From Aequorivita sp. CIP111184 (GTDB taxonomy: Bacteria > Bacteroidota > Bacteroidia > Flavobacteriales > Flavobacteriaceae), in NCBI RefSeq assembly GCF_900489465.1, contig NZ_UEFQ01000026.1, forward strand, positions 1-64,000: DNA of 64,000 bases. The letters run 5' to 3'. The notes beneath the pieces were generated by a model. The model made no database searches, was not told where the DNA came from, and was given only the letters and a program-made list of their open reading frames with translations. The position numbers and the translations under genes are program-made. Below, piece after piece: positions 43,689 to 53,109 of this stretch; position 1 is the stretch's first letter; every line of letters begins with the position of its first letter.

Positions 43689-44038
43689 GAATGATTATTT
43701 AATTAGCCTTTAATAGTTACCTCTCCTCTTGTTTTAAGGGGAGGTAATTTAGGGAGTACAAGTAACTAAAAATAATTTGAAGGTGAACTAAGCACTTTCA
43801 ATAATTGACCAAATTTAAAAAGCCTTTCTGGAATAACTTTCAGGAAGGTTTTTTAAATTATTTTGCATTCAATTTAACTAAAGAAACCCCAGTTAAGGAT
43901 TTCAATTTCTATCATAGAAAACACAACTGTGGTTAAACGCTGTCATTCTTTATGTAATTTTGTAAATCTATAGAGAATATAAAAGTTTACTGAAAAATCT
44001 GTAAAGAAACCAGAAACTCCAAACTTGAAATCCAAAAA
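43689..44038. other. 350-bp intergenic region with terminators and a promoter box
   Basis: No gene seen. Hairpin CCTCTCC/GGGGAGG (43720-43744) is followed by a stronger terminator (43817-43856). A consensus -7 box, TAATTTTG (43955-43962), lies 76 bases before the glycosyltransferase. Confidence 0.6.
43817..43856 (+). terminator. Terminator after the T9SS gene
   Basis: Arms AAAAGCCTTTCTG and CAGGAAGGTTTT with a 10-base loop, followed by T residues. Confidence 0.8.
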
Positions 44039-45283
44039 TTGAAACAACTTTTAATAATAGGCCACACCTTTCCAGAACCTAGCACCACCGCTGCGGGAAA
44101 CAGAATGATGCAATTGGTTGCATTGTTTGCTGAAAAGCATTACCAAATCACTTTTGCCAGTACCGCCGCTATTTCTGAAAGAACTGCTAATCTCCAAAAG
44201 CGAAATATTTCAGTAAAAAATATTCTGTTAAATGATGTTTCTTTTGATGAATTTATAAAAGAATTAAATCCCGAAACCGTCATTTTTGATCGCTACATTA
44301 CCGAAGAACAATTCGGTTGGCGGGTTTCTGAAAATTGTCCTAAAACTTTAAAAATACTCGACACCGAAGATTTACATTTTCTGCGGAAGGCTAGGGAAGA
44401 AGCAATAAAAAGAGGCAATGCTGTTTCCGAAGCAAATCTTTTTTCTGAAAATGCCAAACGTGAATTGGCAAGTATTTTACGTTGTGATCTGTCTTTAATC
44501 ATCTCGGAATATGAGATGGAATTGCTTCAAAATACGTTTAATATTTCTTCAGAAATACTTTACTACCTGCCTTTTTTGGTCGAAACCTTTTCAGAAGAAA
44601 AATCAATTCCTTCTTTTGAAGACCGACAGAATTTTCTAGCTATCGGTAATCTCTTGCACGCACCAAATGTTGATTCGGTCGTGCAGCTAAAGCAAATCTG
44701 GCCAGAGATAAAAAAACAACTTCCAAAGGCAGAACTTCATATATATGGAGCCTATGCGCCTCAACAAATTCTTCAGCTTAACAATAAAAAAGATGGATTT
44801 ATAATTAAAGGTTGGGCAGCAGATGTGGAAACGGTTATGAAAAATTATCGCTTACAACTTTCACCTTTGCGATTTGGCGCAGGACTAAAAGGCAAACTTT
44901 TGGATGCTATGCACTTTGGATTGCCCTCTGTAACCACAAAAGTAGGAGTTGAAGGTATGTGCGGGGAATTTCAATTCGGCGGAAGCATTACCACTTCAAA
45001 TGAAGACTTTATAAATGCTTCGATAAAATTATATACTGATGAAAAACTTTGGAAGGAAGCCCGACAAAATGGTTTCGAAATCATTCAAAAGCGCTTTCTA
45101 AAAGATCTTTTTTCCGAAGATTTTAAAAAACACGTTCGCACTCTTTCTAAAAATCTTGAAAAACATCGCCAAGAAAACTTCATAGGACAAATCCTGCAGC
45201 ACCACAGTTTGCAAAGCACAAAGTATTTGAGCAAATGGATTGAAGCGAAAACCTTATTGAATAAGAACAGCGCCACACCTTAA
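44039..45283 (+). CDS. Group 1 (GT4-like) glycosyltransferase
   Basis: A 414-residue GT-B fold glycosyltransferase. The N-terminal half starts with QLLIIGHTFPEPSTTAAGNRMMQL. The C-terminal half has FLAIGNLLHAPNVDSVVQLKQIWPEIKKQLPKAELHIYG, and GAGLKGKLLDAMHFGLPSVTT near residue 290, the nucleotide-sugar site. No ATG fits the N-terminus, so a TTG start at 44039 is proposed. Surface glycan synthesis is likely but the sugar is unknown. It is a single gene with its own promoter. Confidence 0.85.
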   Translation: MKQLLIIGHTFPEPSTTAAGNRMMQLVALFAEKHYQITFASTAAISERTANLQKRNISVKNILLNDVSFDEFIKELNPETVIFDRYITEEQFGWRVSENCPKTLKILDTEDLHFLRKAREEAIKRGNAVSEANLFSENAKRELASILRCDLSLIISEYEMELLQNTFNISSEILYYLPFLVETFSEEKSIPSFEDRQNFLAIGNLLHAPNVDSVVQLKQIWPEIKKQLPKAELHIYGAYAPQQILQLNNKKDGFIIKGWAADVETVMKNYRLQLSPLRFGAGLKGKLLDAMHFGLPSVTTKVGVEGMCGEFQFGGSITTSNEDFINASIKLYTDEKLWKEARQNGFEIIQKRFLKDLFSEDFKKHVRTLSKNLEKHRQENFIGQILQHHSLQSTKYLSKWIEAKTLLNKNSATP

Positions 45284-45354
45284 CACAATCTTCACGACTT
45301 TTAAAATCAAGCTATTTATCTTTATTAATTACTAATTATAAAAAATATTAAGCA

Positions 45355-45648
45355 ATGAAAAAGTTAGGATTATTGGCTACGCTAAAGGCTAAAACAGGTA
45401 AAGAAGCAGAAGTAGAATCATTTATAAAAGGCGCTATAGATCTTGCCCGTCAAGAGAACAAAACGCTTACGTGGTACAGTTTTAAAATAGATAGCAACAC
45501 CTTCGGAATATTTGATACTTTTGAAAATGAAGAAGGCCGCGAGGCACACCTTAACGGCGATATAGCAAAAGCCTTGATGGCCAATGCCAGCACACTGCTC
45601 TCAGAGGATCCGAAAATACAAAAGATTGAAATCCTTTCTTCTAAATAG
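45355..45648 (+). CDS. Antibiotic biosynthesis monooxygenase (ABM) fold protein
   Basis: A 97-residue dimeric alpha+beta barrel of the ABM family: LGLLATLKAKTGKEAEVESFIKGAIDLARQE, then TLTWYSFKID, FGIFDTFENEEGREAHL and LLSEDPKIQKIEIL. Family members are small heme-degrading or quinone-oxidising enzymes, or have no known activity. Nothing here fixes the substrate. It is a single gene with a terminator downstream. Confidence 0.85.
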   Translation: MKKLGLLATLKAKTGKEAEVESFIKGAIDLARQENKTLTWYSFKIDSNTFGIFDTFENEEGREAHLNGDIAKALMANASTLLSEDPKIQKIEILSSK

Positions 45649-45694
45649 GTTGTCAAAAAATTTAAAATTCTTTTGATTTAAAATATATTAACTC

Positions 45695-45727
45695 AAAAAG
45701 ACCCCAGTTTGGAGTCTTTTTTGGGTT
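45695..45727 (+). terminator. Terminator of the ABM gene
   Basis: AAAAAGAC and GTCTTTTT arms with an internal CCCAGTTTGG segment and a T-rich tail. Confidence 0.7.
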
Positions 45728-45800
45728 TTTTTATAATCCACTTTGAGCTTTCAAGTGCTAATACCAAAAATGTATTTATCTTTAAATTTTGCCTTTTAAA

Positions 45801-46529
45801 ATGAGACAATCCCTAATAGTATTTATAAAGAATTTCAGAAACTTTCTGTGGCGTACCTTTCATAAGGATAATCCTAAACTGCCTTATATTCTTATCGTTA
45901 TTGTTGCATTTATTGTAGTTGTTGGCGGATTAAACCTTTTCATTGAACTAACTGAAACATTAAAGGAAAACATGCTAGTCAAATATGACCGGCAGATTAC
46001 TGACTTTTTCATTGCCCACCGAAGCCCTCCGCTCACTCAATATTTTATTTTTATGACTAATGTTGGGGATTTTTACGGTTATCTAGTTGTACTCATTCTT
46101 GCATTAATAGTTTCATGGGTGTTTTTTAAAAACTGGCGCTACATTGCTCAAACCGTATTAGTGTTGCTTTTGGCTTCCATTTCAAACACTATGCTAAAAA
46201 GGTTTATAGATCGTGCAAGACCTGGAATTGAGCATTTAGTTTCCGTAGAAACATTAAGTTACCCAAGCGGCCACGCTATGAGCGCCATGGCATTTTATGG
46301 CTTTTTAATTTATCTTTTTTACAGATTCAAAATGAAAAGTTGGCTCAAATATAGTATCATTCTTTTATTATGCCTTGTTATCCTGAGCATTGGTATTAGC
46401 CGTATTTACCTAGGCGTACATTTTCCTTCTGACATTGCTGGCGGATATATTGCAGGATTAATTTGGGTGTTTTTCTGTATCTTGATATTTAATTTGGTCG
46501 AGGTTTTTAGAAGAGATCCAGAAGCGTAA
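45801..46529 (+). CDS. PAP2-superfamily membrane phosphatase
   Basis: A 242-residue lipid phosphatase from the ATG at 45801; a TTG-initiated extension of four codons is possible. Five to six membrane helices surround the three PAP2 motifs: KRFIDRARP, YPSGHAMSA and SRIYLGVHFPSDIAGG, with the catalytic histidine in the last. It may dephosphorylate phosphatidic acid, phosphatidylglycerol phosphate or undecaprenyl diphosphate. It has no operon partner. It is followed by the longest gene-free stretch in the window. Confidence 0.92.
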   Translation: MRQSLIVFIKNFRNFLWRTFHKDNPKLPYILIVIVAFIVVVGGLNLFIELTETLKENMLVKYDRQITDFFIAHRSPPLTQYFIFMTNVGDFYGYLVVLILALIVSWVFFKNWRYIAQTVLVLLLASISNTMLKRFIDRARPGIEHLVSVETLSYPSGHAMSAMAFYGFLIYLFYRFKMKSWLKYSIILLLCLVILSIGISRIYLGVHFPSDIAGGYIAGLIWVFFCILIFNLVEVFRRDPEA

Positions 46530-46818
46530 TCCGTGCAGTATTTTTTTGATGTAATATTAGAGTGCTTGCAAAAAAAAATCCTTTCTGAATAATTTTTCTT
46601 TGGTGGTTAAGCTATGTCCCCCAAGCTGCCGTTAAATGTTTATTGCTACGATGTCGAAGGAAAAGAAGTTGAAAAATAAGGTGGAAACCTTGGTGGCTGT
46701 GGTGGGGAAGTAGTTGGGTTTTGTGCTATATTTGAAATTAAACTTTAATGACAGTTGTTGGAATTGGACTTATAGGATATGTATGGTGTAATAAAAAAAC
46801 TACCTACAACAATACTTA

Positions 46819-46876
46819 ACCGAAATTACGGCGGATTGGACTGCATCCAAATCCACGCGTAATTCCTAACGTCGGT
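46819..46876. repeat. 58-bp imperfect palindromic repeat
   Basis: ACCGAAATTACG...GGATTGGA pairs, with gaps, to TCCAAATCC...CGTAATTCCTAACGTCGGT around a CTGCA loop. It is a nested hairpin typical of intergenic repeat or MITE-like elements. No transposase lies nearby, and only one copy was seen in the window. Confidence 0.5.
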
Positions 46877-46968
46877 GCCTATCCGAAAAACATTAAATTC
46901 AATCCTGTAATGGTAGACTGACATATTAATATATATAATCTCTAAAAATGAAATTTTCCCCCACTAGC

Positions 46969-46982
46969 GCAAGCGTTCCGCT
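46969..46982. repeat. Left copy of a GCRWGCGTTCCGCT flanking repeat
   Basis: GCAAGCGTTCCGCT here and GCATGCGTTCCGCT at 47702-47715 differ at one of 14 positions. They lie on either side of the SHOCT-like membrane-protein gene, as direct repeats. Confidence 0.45.
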
Positions 46983-47085
46983 TTTGCCTCGCAGATTTTC
47001 GAGTCAGTTTTTATTTGCTAAATTAGACGCTTAAATAATCCAACTAATCTAATGCCAACACTTAGTGTTTAATTAAAGAAAGAAT

Positions 47086-47688
47086 ATGACTCTATTACAA
47101 AGGAAACTCTTTCTACGAAGAGAGTTTACAATGAATAAAGGAGAATTAAACATTAAATCATCGGACTTAACCAGCTCTGAGGAATTGAATATTTCTTATG
47201 AAGAAATTGACATCTCTAAGCTTATCTTTCAAAAAAAGACAGACAATTTAATGTTAATAATCTCTTTCCTGTTTGGTGGGTTTTTTATCATTTATTTATT
47301 GAACCCAGACAATTATAAAGATGAGGGATGGTTTGGTATTGCGCTTTTCATTTTCATACTTACATTTTTTAGCGCGATAATTACTTATGTTAAATCTAAA
47401 AACTTGGTATTGATCCCGACTATAAATCATGGGTATATTGAATTGTTAAAAGCGAAACCAAATCAAAAAGAGTTTGATGAATTTTTAAGGGAGCTATCAA
47501 ATAGAATAACCTCATACCTTAAACTAAAATATGGAACAATTGATCTAGACATGCCTCTTGAACCTCAATTAATGAATATATCTTGGTTAAAGGACCGAGA
47601 AATTATCACGCTAGATGAATTTGAAAGTTTAAAAAAAGAACTAATAAATAATGGGAAGGGTAATAGCCCTATTGGATTTAATAAATAA
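47086..47688 (+). CDS. Membrane protein with SHOCT-like C-terminus
   Basis: A 200-residue protein with a hydrophilic N-terminus and two transmembrane segments close together (about 57-72, LMLIISFLFGGFFIIYLL; and about 83-103, GIALFIFILTFFSAIITYV). A cytosolic region includes a basic stretch. The C-terminal helix-turn-helix-like motif WLKDREIITLDEFESLKKELI matches the SHOCT pattern (IT-x-x-E-F-x-x-x-K). An ATG at residue 16 (MNKGELNI) is also possible. It stands between direct repeats and away from clear neighbours, so it may have been acquired. Function unknown. Confidence 0.65.
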   Translation: MTLLQRKLFLRREFTMNKGELNIKSSDLTSSEELNISYEEIDISKLIFQKKTDNLMLIISFLFGGFFIIYLLNPDNYKDEGWFGIALFIFILTFFSAIITYVKSKNLVLIPTINHGYIELLKAKPNQKEFDEFLRELSNRITSYLKLKYGTIDLDMPLEPQLMNISWLKDREIITLDEFESLKKELINNGKGNSPIGFNK

Positions 47689-47701
47689 CTACCCTACAAG
47701 T

Positions 47702-47715
47702 GCATGCGTTCCGCT
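47702..47715. repeat. Right copy of the GCRWGCGTTCCGCT repeat
   Basis: GCATGCGTTCCGCT, 13 of 14 positions identical to the copy at 46969-46982, just after the SHOCT-like gene. Confidence 0.45.
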
Positions 47716-47802
47716 CATGTAATCAGAGTCTCAATCAAAATCCCAAAACTCTCTTTACTCAATACTAACTACTCACGACTATCTATTCACTTCTATTTTC
47801 AC

Positions 47803-47835
47803 TACTTTTGTAGCGCAATGAAAAAGAATACATGA
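47803..47835 (+). promoter_or_regulatory. uvrB promoter box and 5-codon leader frame
   Basis: TACTTTTG (47803-47810) is a consensus -7 box. Seven bases later an ATG opens a five-codon frame (MKKNT, stop TGA at 47833-47835) whose stop overlaps the uvrB ATG (ATGA). The mRNA leader before that ATG would be only a few bases. Confidence 0.4.
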
Positions 47836-49829
47836 ACTTTAAAATATCCTCAGAATTTGAGCCTGCTGGAGACCAACCCCAAGCCATAAAAGCTTTGGTG
47901 GAAGGCCTAGAAGCTGGCGAAAAATACCAAACCCTATTGGGTGTTACTGGCTCCGGGAAAACCTTTACCGTGGGCAATGTGGTGCAGCAGGTTCAAAAGC
48001 CAACTTTAGTGCTGGCACACAACAAAACGTTGGCAGCACAATTATACACGGAGTTTAAAAACCTCTTCCCAGAAAACGCAGTAGAGTATTTTGTTTCCTA
48101 TTACGATTATTACCAGCCAGAGGCATTTATTCCCAGTAGTGGTACCTATATTGAAAAAGATCTTTCCATAAACGAAGAGATTGAAAAAATGCGTCTCAGT
48201 ACCACCTCGTCCTTGCTTTCGGGTAGGAGGGATGTGTTGGTAGTTTCCTCGGTTTCCTGTCTGTACGGTATCGGAAACCCTGTGGAGTTTCAAAAAAACG
48301 TGATCAGTTTGGAAAAAGGGCAGACCATCTCCCGAACTAAATTGTTACACCGTTTGGTGCAAAGCCTCTATTCCCGAACGGAAGCAGAATTCAACCACGG
48401 CCGTTTCCGCATTAAAGGAGATACGGTAGATGTGTTCCCCGGCTATGCCGATGATGCGTACCGAATTCACTTTTTTGGTGATGAAATTGAAGAAATTGAA
48501 GTTTTTGATCCACTAAACAATACTATAAAAGCGAAGTACGACCGCTTGAACATTTATCCCGCAAATATGTTCGTAACCTCGCCCGATGTCTTGCAGGGCG
48601 CTATCCGTTCAATACAGGATGATTTGGTTTTACAAATTGAATATTTCAAAGAAATCGGTAAACATTTGGAGGCAAAACGTTTGGAGGAACGCACCAATTT
48701 TGACCTTGAAATGATTCGCGAACTTGGCTATTGTAGCGGCATTGAAAACTATTCGCGCTATTTGGACCAACGATTGCCGGGCACGCGTCCGTTCTGCTTG
48801 TTGGATTACTTTCCGAAGGATTATTTAATGATTGTAGATGAAAGCCACGTTTCCATCCCACAAGTAGGTGCGATGTATGGAGGTGACCGTTCCCGCAAGG
48901 AAAATTTGGTGGATTATGGATTCCGCTTGCCCGCTGCCATGGACAACCGTCCGTTGAAATTTGAGGAATTTGAAGCACTGCAAAACCAAGTAATCTACGT
49001 TAGCGCAACCCCGGCCGATTATGAATTGGAAAAAAGTGGAGGTGTTTATGTGGAACAAATTATCCGTCCCACAGGTTTACTTGATCCTCCTATTGAAGTG
49101 CGTCCCAGTTTAAACCAAATTGACGATTTGCTCGAAGAAATACATCTTAGGATAGAAAAGGATGAACGTATTTTGGTAACAACACTAACCAAAAGAATGG
49201 CGGAGGAACTAACCAAATATTTGATCCGCGTTCAAGTTAGAACACGTTATATTCACAGTGATGTGGACACCTTGGAGCGTGTGGAAATTATGCAGGATTT
49301 GCGTCTTGGACTTTTTGATGTGTTGGTGGGAGTGAATTTATTGCGTGAAGGTCTTGATTTACCAGAAGTTTCATTGGTAGCAATTTTAGACGCCGACAAG
49401 GAAGGTTTTTTACGAAGCAACCGTTCGCTTACGCAAACCGTAGGCCGCGCCGCCAGAAATCTAAATGGAAAAGCAATTATGTATGCTGATAAAATAACAA
49501 AGAGTATGCAGCAAACCATTGACAATACACTTTATAAAAGAGAAAAGCAGATTGCCTACAACGAAGAGCACGGCATTACCCCAACAGCTATTAAAAAATC
49601 TTTTGAAAATTCATTGACAAAATCCAAGCAGACCGCATATACTTTTGAATCTGCAGAATCACTTGCTGCAGAAGCCGAAACCGAATATTTAACTAAGGCC
49701 CAAATTGAAAAGAAAATCCGAGATACTCGCAAAGCTATGGAAAAAGCTGCAAAAGATTTAGACTTTATGATGGCTGCCAAGCTTCGTGATAAAATAAATA
49801 CATTTCAGAAACAATTACAAGAAATTTAA
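47832..49829 (+). CDS. uvrB: Excinuclease ABC subunit UvrB
   Basis: The 665-residue damage-verifying helicase-like subunit of nucleotide excision repair. Seen: Walker A GVTGSGKTFT, the beta-hairpin region YYDYYQPEAFIP, DESHVSIPQVGAMY, the helicase motifs SATPADYEL, TLTKRMAEELT, VGVNLLREGLDLPEV and QTVGRAARN, and the C-terminal UVR motif KAAKDLDFMMAAKLRDKI. Length and order are standard. It has a SOS-independent-looking flavobacterial promoter. Confidence 0.98.
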   Translation: MNFKISSEFEPAGDQPQAIKALVEGLEAGEKYQTLLGVTGSGKTFTVGNVVQQVQKPTLVLAHNKTLAAQLYTEFKNLFPENAVEYFVSYYDYYQPEAFIPSSGTYIEKDLSINEEIEKMRLSTTSSLLSGRRDVLVVSSVSCLYGIGNPVEFQKNVISLEKGQTISRTKLLHRLVQSLYSRTEAEFNHGRFRIKGDTVDVFPGYADDAYRIHFFGDEIEEIEVFDPLNNTIKAKYDRLNIYPANMFVTSPDVLQGAIRSIQDDLVLQIEYFKEIGKHLEAKRLEERTNFDLEMIRELGYCSGIENYSRYLDQRLPGTRPFCLLDYFPKDYLMIVDESHVSIPQVGAMYGGDRSRKENLVDYGFRLPAAMDNRPLKFEEFEALQNQVIYVSATPADYELEKSGGVYVEQIIRPTGLLDPPIEVRPSLNQIDDLLEEIHLRIEKDERILVTTLTKRMAEELTKYLIRVQVRTRYIHSDVDTLERVEIMQDLRLGLFDVLVGVNLLREGLDLPEVSLVAILDADKEGFLRSNRSLTQTVGRAARNLNGKAIMYADKITKSMQQTIDNTLYKREKQIAYNEEHGITPTAIKKSFENSLTKSKQTAYTFESAESLAAEAETEYLTKAQIEKKIRDTRKAMEKAAKDLDFMMAAKLRDKINTFQKQLQEI

Positions 49830-49884
49830 TCTTAGAGCCTAGAAATAAACGATAACCGATAACGTAAAACCGATATATTTTATA

Positions 49885-50535
49885 ATGCTTTTAACGTCAC
49901 TCATAAAACCTATTTTGTACTTTACCCTCTCTATGACCCAAACACAAAGCATCAATTTAGACAATAAAATAATTCCTGAAAGTATCAAAAAAGAAGTAAT
50001 TGAGGCTCTTTCTTTTTACCCAGAATTATACGATACAGCAATTGAATTCAAATTCAAAGATGATATTAAAAAATCTACCATGCAGGCCCAACCGCGGTTT
50101 GCGAGTTTTTTTAAAGCAAAGCAGAATCGCGAATACTTAATTCTGATAAGTAAAAGAATTCAAATTGAAGGTGAGAAGTTTACAATGGACGATATTCCTT
50201 CGGAAGTAAAAGTGGGTTGGATTGGTCACGAATTGGGTCATGTTATGGATTATCGCGAACGCACAAATCTGGGGATGTTAATATTTGGAATAAAGTATCT
50301 TTTCTCTTCAGCTCATATTAAAGAGGTGGAGCGCACAGCAGATACTTACGCGATTGCCCACGGCATGGGAGATTACATTTTAAAAACGAAAAACTTCATT
50401 CTCGATAATGCCAATCTTTCAGAAAAGTACAAAGACCGAATCCGTAGATTATATATTTCTCCGGAAGAGGTAATGGAACTTATCAATGAGAATAAAGTAG
50501 AGAAAGAACCCGAAATTGTTGAAATGGAGGATTAA
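49885..50535 (+). CDS. Zinc metallopeptidase-like protein (HExxH)
   Basis: A 216-residue protein with a possible N-terminal hydrophobic segment (MLLTSLIKPILYFTLS). The catalytic motif GWIGHELGHVMDY has two zinc ligands. The third ligand is probably in KEVERTADTYAIAHG, the glutamate/aspartate motif typical of the gluzincin-like M48/DUF45-type peptidases. An internal ATG (residue 17) is an alternative start. It is convergent with the GH3 gene; the two stop codons are adjacent. Substrate unknown. Confidence 0.75.
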   Translation: MLLTSLIKPILYFTLSMTQTQSINLDNKIIPESIKKEVIEALSFYPELYDTAIEFKFKDDIKKSTMQAQPRFASFFKAKQNREYLILISKRIQIEGEKFTMDDIPSEVKVGWIGHELGHVMDYRERTNLGMLIFGIKYLFSSAHIKEVERTADTYAIAHGMGDYILKTKNFILDNANLSEKYKDRIRRLYISPEEVMELINENKVEKEPEIVEMED

Positions 50536-52068
50536 TTATTCTGAGGGTTTCTGTGATTTCGCAAATTTTTCCCAAGCTTTAAATTTTTCTTCAGCCATCA
50601 CTTTTTCCATCTTTACTTGGCCGCCCTTCTTTTTATTCTTGGCGTTCCATTCGTGAAAAACTTCTGGATTTATAGTGTTTACTATTACGCCCTTCAATGC
50701 TTTTGATCGTGCGACTGCATAATTTTTATTAGCTTCTTTTAAAGCTTCGTCCAAAGCACTGGCTATTTCTTCAGAATTGATTTCAGTTTCAGTTCCCAGA
50801 TACCAATGATGGTAAAACTCGCCATCAATCTTTACCGCAGCAAGTGTAAATTCAGGAATTTTAATATCGAATTTCTCCTCCATTTCGCGTAAAGCCACTT
50901 CCATTTTGTTAACCGACAATTGTGAACCAACTACATTCAAAAAGAATTTAGTCCGACCTGTGATTTTTATTTCGGCTCTTTCAACATCTGTAAATGCAAT
51001 AGTGTCTCCAATTAAATAACGCCATGCACCAGAAACGGTAGTGATAATTAAAACATAATCTACATTGGGTTCTACTTCAGCAAGGGTTAAAGCTGGGGCG
51101 TCTTTTGAAAGCGACCCATCTTCATTAATGTATTCCGGTTTAAAGGGGACAAATTCAAAATAAATTCCATTGTCAGTCACCAATTTCATTGAAGTTGTTT
51201 CAGGACGATTTTGAAAAGCCAAGAAACCTTCTGAGGCTAAATATGTGTCAATAATTGTAATAGGATGTGAGAGAAGTTGATTAAAACTTTTTTCATAAGG
51301 TTGAAAAGCCACACCGCCAGATGTATATACCTTTAAATTAGGCCAAACATCGTGAATTGTTTTTGCGTCGTGATGTTCAATTACTTTTTTAAGCATTAAT
51401 TCCATCCAAGAGGGAATACCGCTTAAAGCACCTATGTCCCATTCAAGAGCGCGCTTGGCAATGGTTTCCACCTTTTTGTCCCAATCTTCCATCTGTGCTA
51501 TTTTTTCGCCTGGTTTGTAAAACCCGCGAAACCAAAATGGAATATTGCTTGCGCTTATACCGCTAATCTCACCTTCTAGGAATTGATCCTGTTTTTCAAG
51601 ATTCGTGCTGCTGCCCAACATCATTATTTCCTTTTCGTAAAAATCTGAAGGAATGTCAAAATTTGTTAGTGCGCCAACCTGTTTTATCCCCGTAGTTCTG
51701 ATTGCTTCAATCATATCATCAGTTACAGGAATTCTCTTTGAAGACTTACCGGTAGTACCACTGCTTCTGGCAAAGTAGCTAGGTTTTCCAGGCCAACTAA
51801 TATCTTCTAAACCTTCTTGCGTCTTGCTCCACCATTCAGTTTCCATTTCGTGATAATCAAAATAGGGAATATTTTCAGAAAATGATTTTTGAATATCGTC
51901 GGCTTCCAAGATTTTTGAGAAGCCATAGTATTTCCCAAAAGCAGTATTGCGCGCTTTTTCAAGCAGATTTCTTAAAACTTCACGCTGAGATTCAACCGGT
52001 GATTTTTCTGAAACGATTGCTCCGCGTAAATCTATAGCGGTTTTAATTATAGAGCCGAGAATTGCCAT
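50536..52068 (-). CDS. GH3 auxin-responsive-promoter-family (acyl-adenylating) protein
   Basis: A 510-residue member of the ANL superfamily's GH3 branch, which joins carboxylates to amino acids or other nucleophiles via acyl-AMP. Seen: the ATP-binding P-loop-like YFARSSGTTGKSSKRIPVT, LGSSTNL, and the C-terminal region with GRTKFFLNVVGSQLSV. Bacteroidota GH3 proteins are common and poorly characterised. It is a single gene, convergent with the metallopeptidase. Confidence 0.9.
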   Translation of the reverse strand: MAILGSIIKTAIDLRGAIVSEKSPVESQREVLRNLLEKARNTAFGKYYGFSKILEADDIQKSFSENIPYFDYHEMETEWWSKTQEGLEDISWPGKPSYFARSSGTTGKSSKRIPVTDDMIEAIRTTGIKQVGALTNFDIPSDFYEKEIMMLGSSTNLEKQDQFLEGEISGISASNIPFWFRGFYKPGEKIAQMEDWDKKVETIAKRALEWDIGALSGIPSWMELMLKKVIEHHDAKTIHDVWPNLKVYTSGGVAFQPYEKSFNQLLSHPITIIDTYLASEGFLAFQNRPETTSMKLVTDNGIYFEFVPFKPEYINEDGSLSKDAPALTLAEVEPNVDYVLIITTVSGAWRYLIGDTIAFTDVERAEIKITGRTKFFLNVVGSQLSVNKMEVALREMEEKFDIKIPEFTLAAVKIDGEFYHHWYLGTETEINSEEIASALDEALKEANKNYAVARSKALKGVIVNTINPEVFHEWNAKNKKKGGQVKMEKVMAEEKFKAWEKFAKSQKPSE

Positions 52069-52181
52069 TTTTAAAATTTTTGTTGAAACTACAATTTTTC
52101 ATAAAGTTTGAAGTAGCAATTAAATCAATTTTAACCTTTTCCTTTTGCGCTTCATAAATAGTATCTTTACAAAAAAAAGAG

Positions 52182-53036
52182 ATGCATCATCCAGATTCCG
52201 TAAGATTGAACAAAGCAATAAGCGACAGCGGTTACTGTTCCCGCCGCGAAGCCGATACTTTAATTGAAAAGGGACTAGTAACTGTAAACAATGAAAAAAG
52301 TGGGCTCGGAGACAGAGTAATGCCAGAAGATGAGGTGCGTGTAGATGGAAAACTTATCAAGGAAAACAATACAGAAGTATTTATAATGTTGAATAAACCA
52401 GTGGGAATCACTTGCACAACAGATACTCGGTTTGATGATAATGTTGTAGATTTTGTAAAACATCCCGAGCGGATTTTCCCTGTGGGGAGATTGGACAAGC
52501 CCAGTGAAGGGCTACTTCTATTGACTAATGAAGGTGATATTGTAAACAAAATACTCCGTGCTGGAAATAAACATGAAAAAGAGTACATCGTTAAAGTTGA
52601 TAGACATGTTACGGATGAATTTGTAAAACGCATGGGCTCAGGAATTCCTATTTTAGAAACGGTAACGAAACGTTGTAAAGTTGAAAGAGTAAGTAGGTTT
52701 GAATTTCGAATTATTTTGGTGCAAGGCTTAAATCGCCAAATAAGAAGAATGTGTGAATATTTGGGTTATGAAGTTGTGGCTTTGCAACGCATTCGAATAA
52801 TGGATCTGGAATTGGGCGATTTGCCAGTTGGTGAGTGGCGCGATCTTACCCCAGAAGAATTGAAAACATTAAGAGAGGCTGTAAAAGATAGCGATGGTTT
52901 ACCTAAAGTATATGATAGAAGTAATAGACCAAAAATAGAAGAAACGATAAAGCCCGAAGTAAAAAGGCGAGAGGAAAGAAATTTAAAAAGGGAACAAAAA
53001 ACTACAGGTGGAAAAAGGAGAAGAGGGCCTAGGTAA
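52182..53036 (+). CDS. rluF: 23S rRNA pseudouridine synthase, RluF type
   Basis: A 284-residue RsuA/RluB/E/F-class enzyme. An S4 RNA-binding domain at the N-terminus ([23 protein letters not shown]) is followed by the catalytic domain with the essential aspartate in [15 protein letters not shown] and the substrate region [18 protein letters not shown]. The sequence [17 protein letters not shown] and [16 protein letters not shown] favour RluF (U2604 of 23S rRNA in E. coli) over RluB. A basic Lys/Arg-rich tail of about 45 residues is added at the C-terminus, likely for RNA binding. Confidence 0.88.
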   Translation: MHHPDSVRLNKAISDSGYCSRREADTLIEKGLVTVNNEKSGLGDRVMPEDEVRVDGKLIKENNTEVFIMLNKPVGITCTTDTRFDDNVVDFVKHPERIFPVGRLDKPSEGLLLLTNEGDIVNKILRAGNKHEKEYIVKVDRHVTDEFVKRMGSGIPILETVTKRCKVERVSRFEFRIILVQGLNRQIRRMCEYLGYEVVALQRIRIMDLELGDLPVGEWRDLTPEELKTLREAVKDSDGLPKVYDRSNRPKIEETIKPEVKRREERNLKREQKTTGGKRRRGPR

Positions 53037-53047
53037 CCCCATGAAAA

Positions 53048-53080
53048 AACCGCGCACCGATTGAGTAGCACGCGGTCATT
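53048..53080. terminator. Terminator-like hairpin between rluF and hsp20
   Basis: ACCGCG (53049-53054) and CGCGGT (53073-53078) arms with a long loop, between two convergent genes. Confidence 0.55.
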
Positions 53081-53109
53081 TTCAACTAACTAACCAAATT
53101 AAATTTCAA

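Larger units (their letters stand above)
46530..47085. other. 556-bp intergenic region with decayed coding and repeats
   Basis: No credible complete gene. A 23-codon frame (46749-46820; MTVVGIGLIGYVW) ends at the edge of a hairpin repeat (46819-46876). A GCAAGCGTTCCGCT motif (46969-46982) recurs after the next gene. The area looks like the remains of an inserted or deleted segment. Confidence 0.5.

Noticed and set aside
46800-46880. Possible integron attC site
   Set aside because: The left side has ACTTAAC, which fits RYYYAAC, but the right side lacks a GTTRRRY core at the correct place, and no integrase is near.
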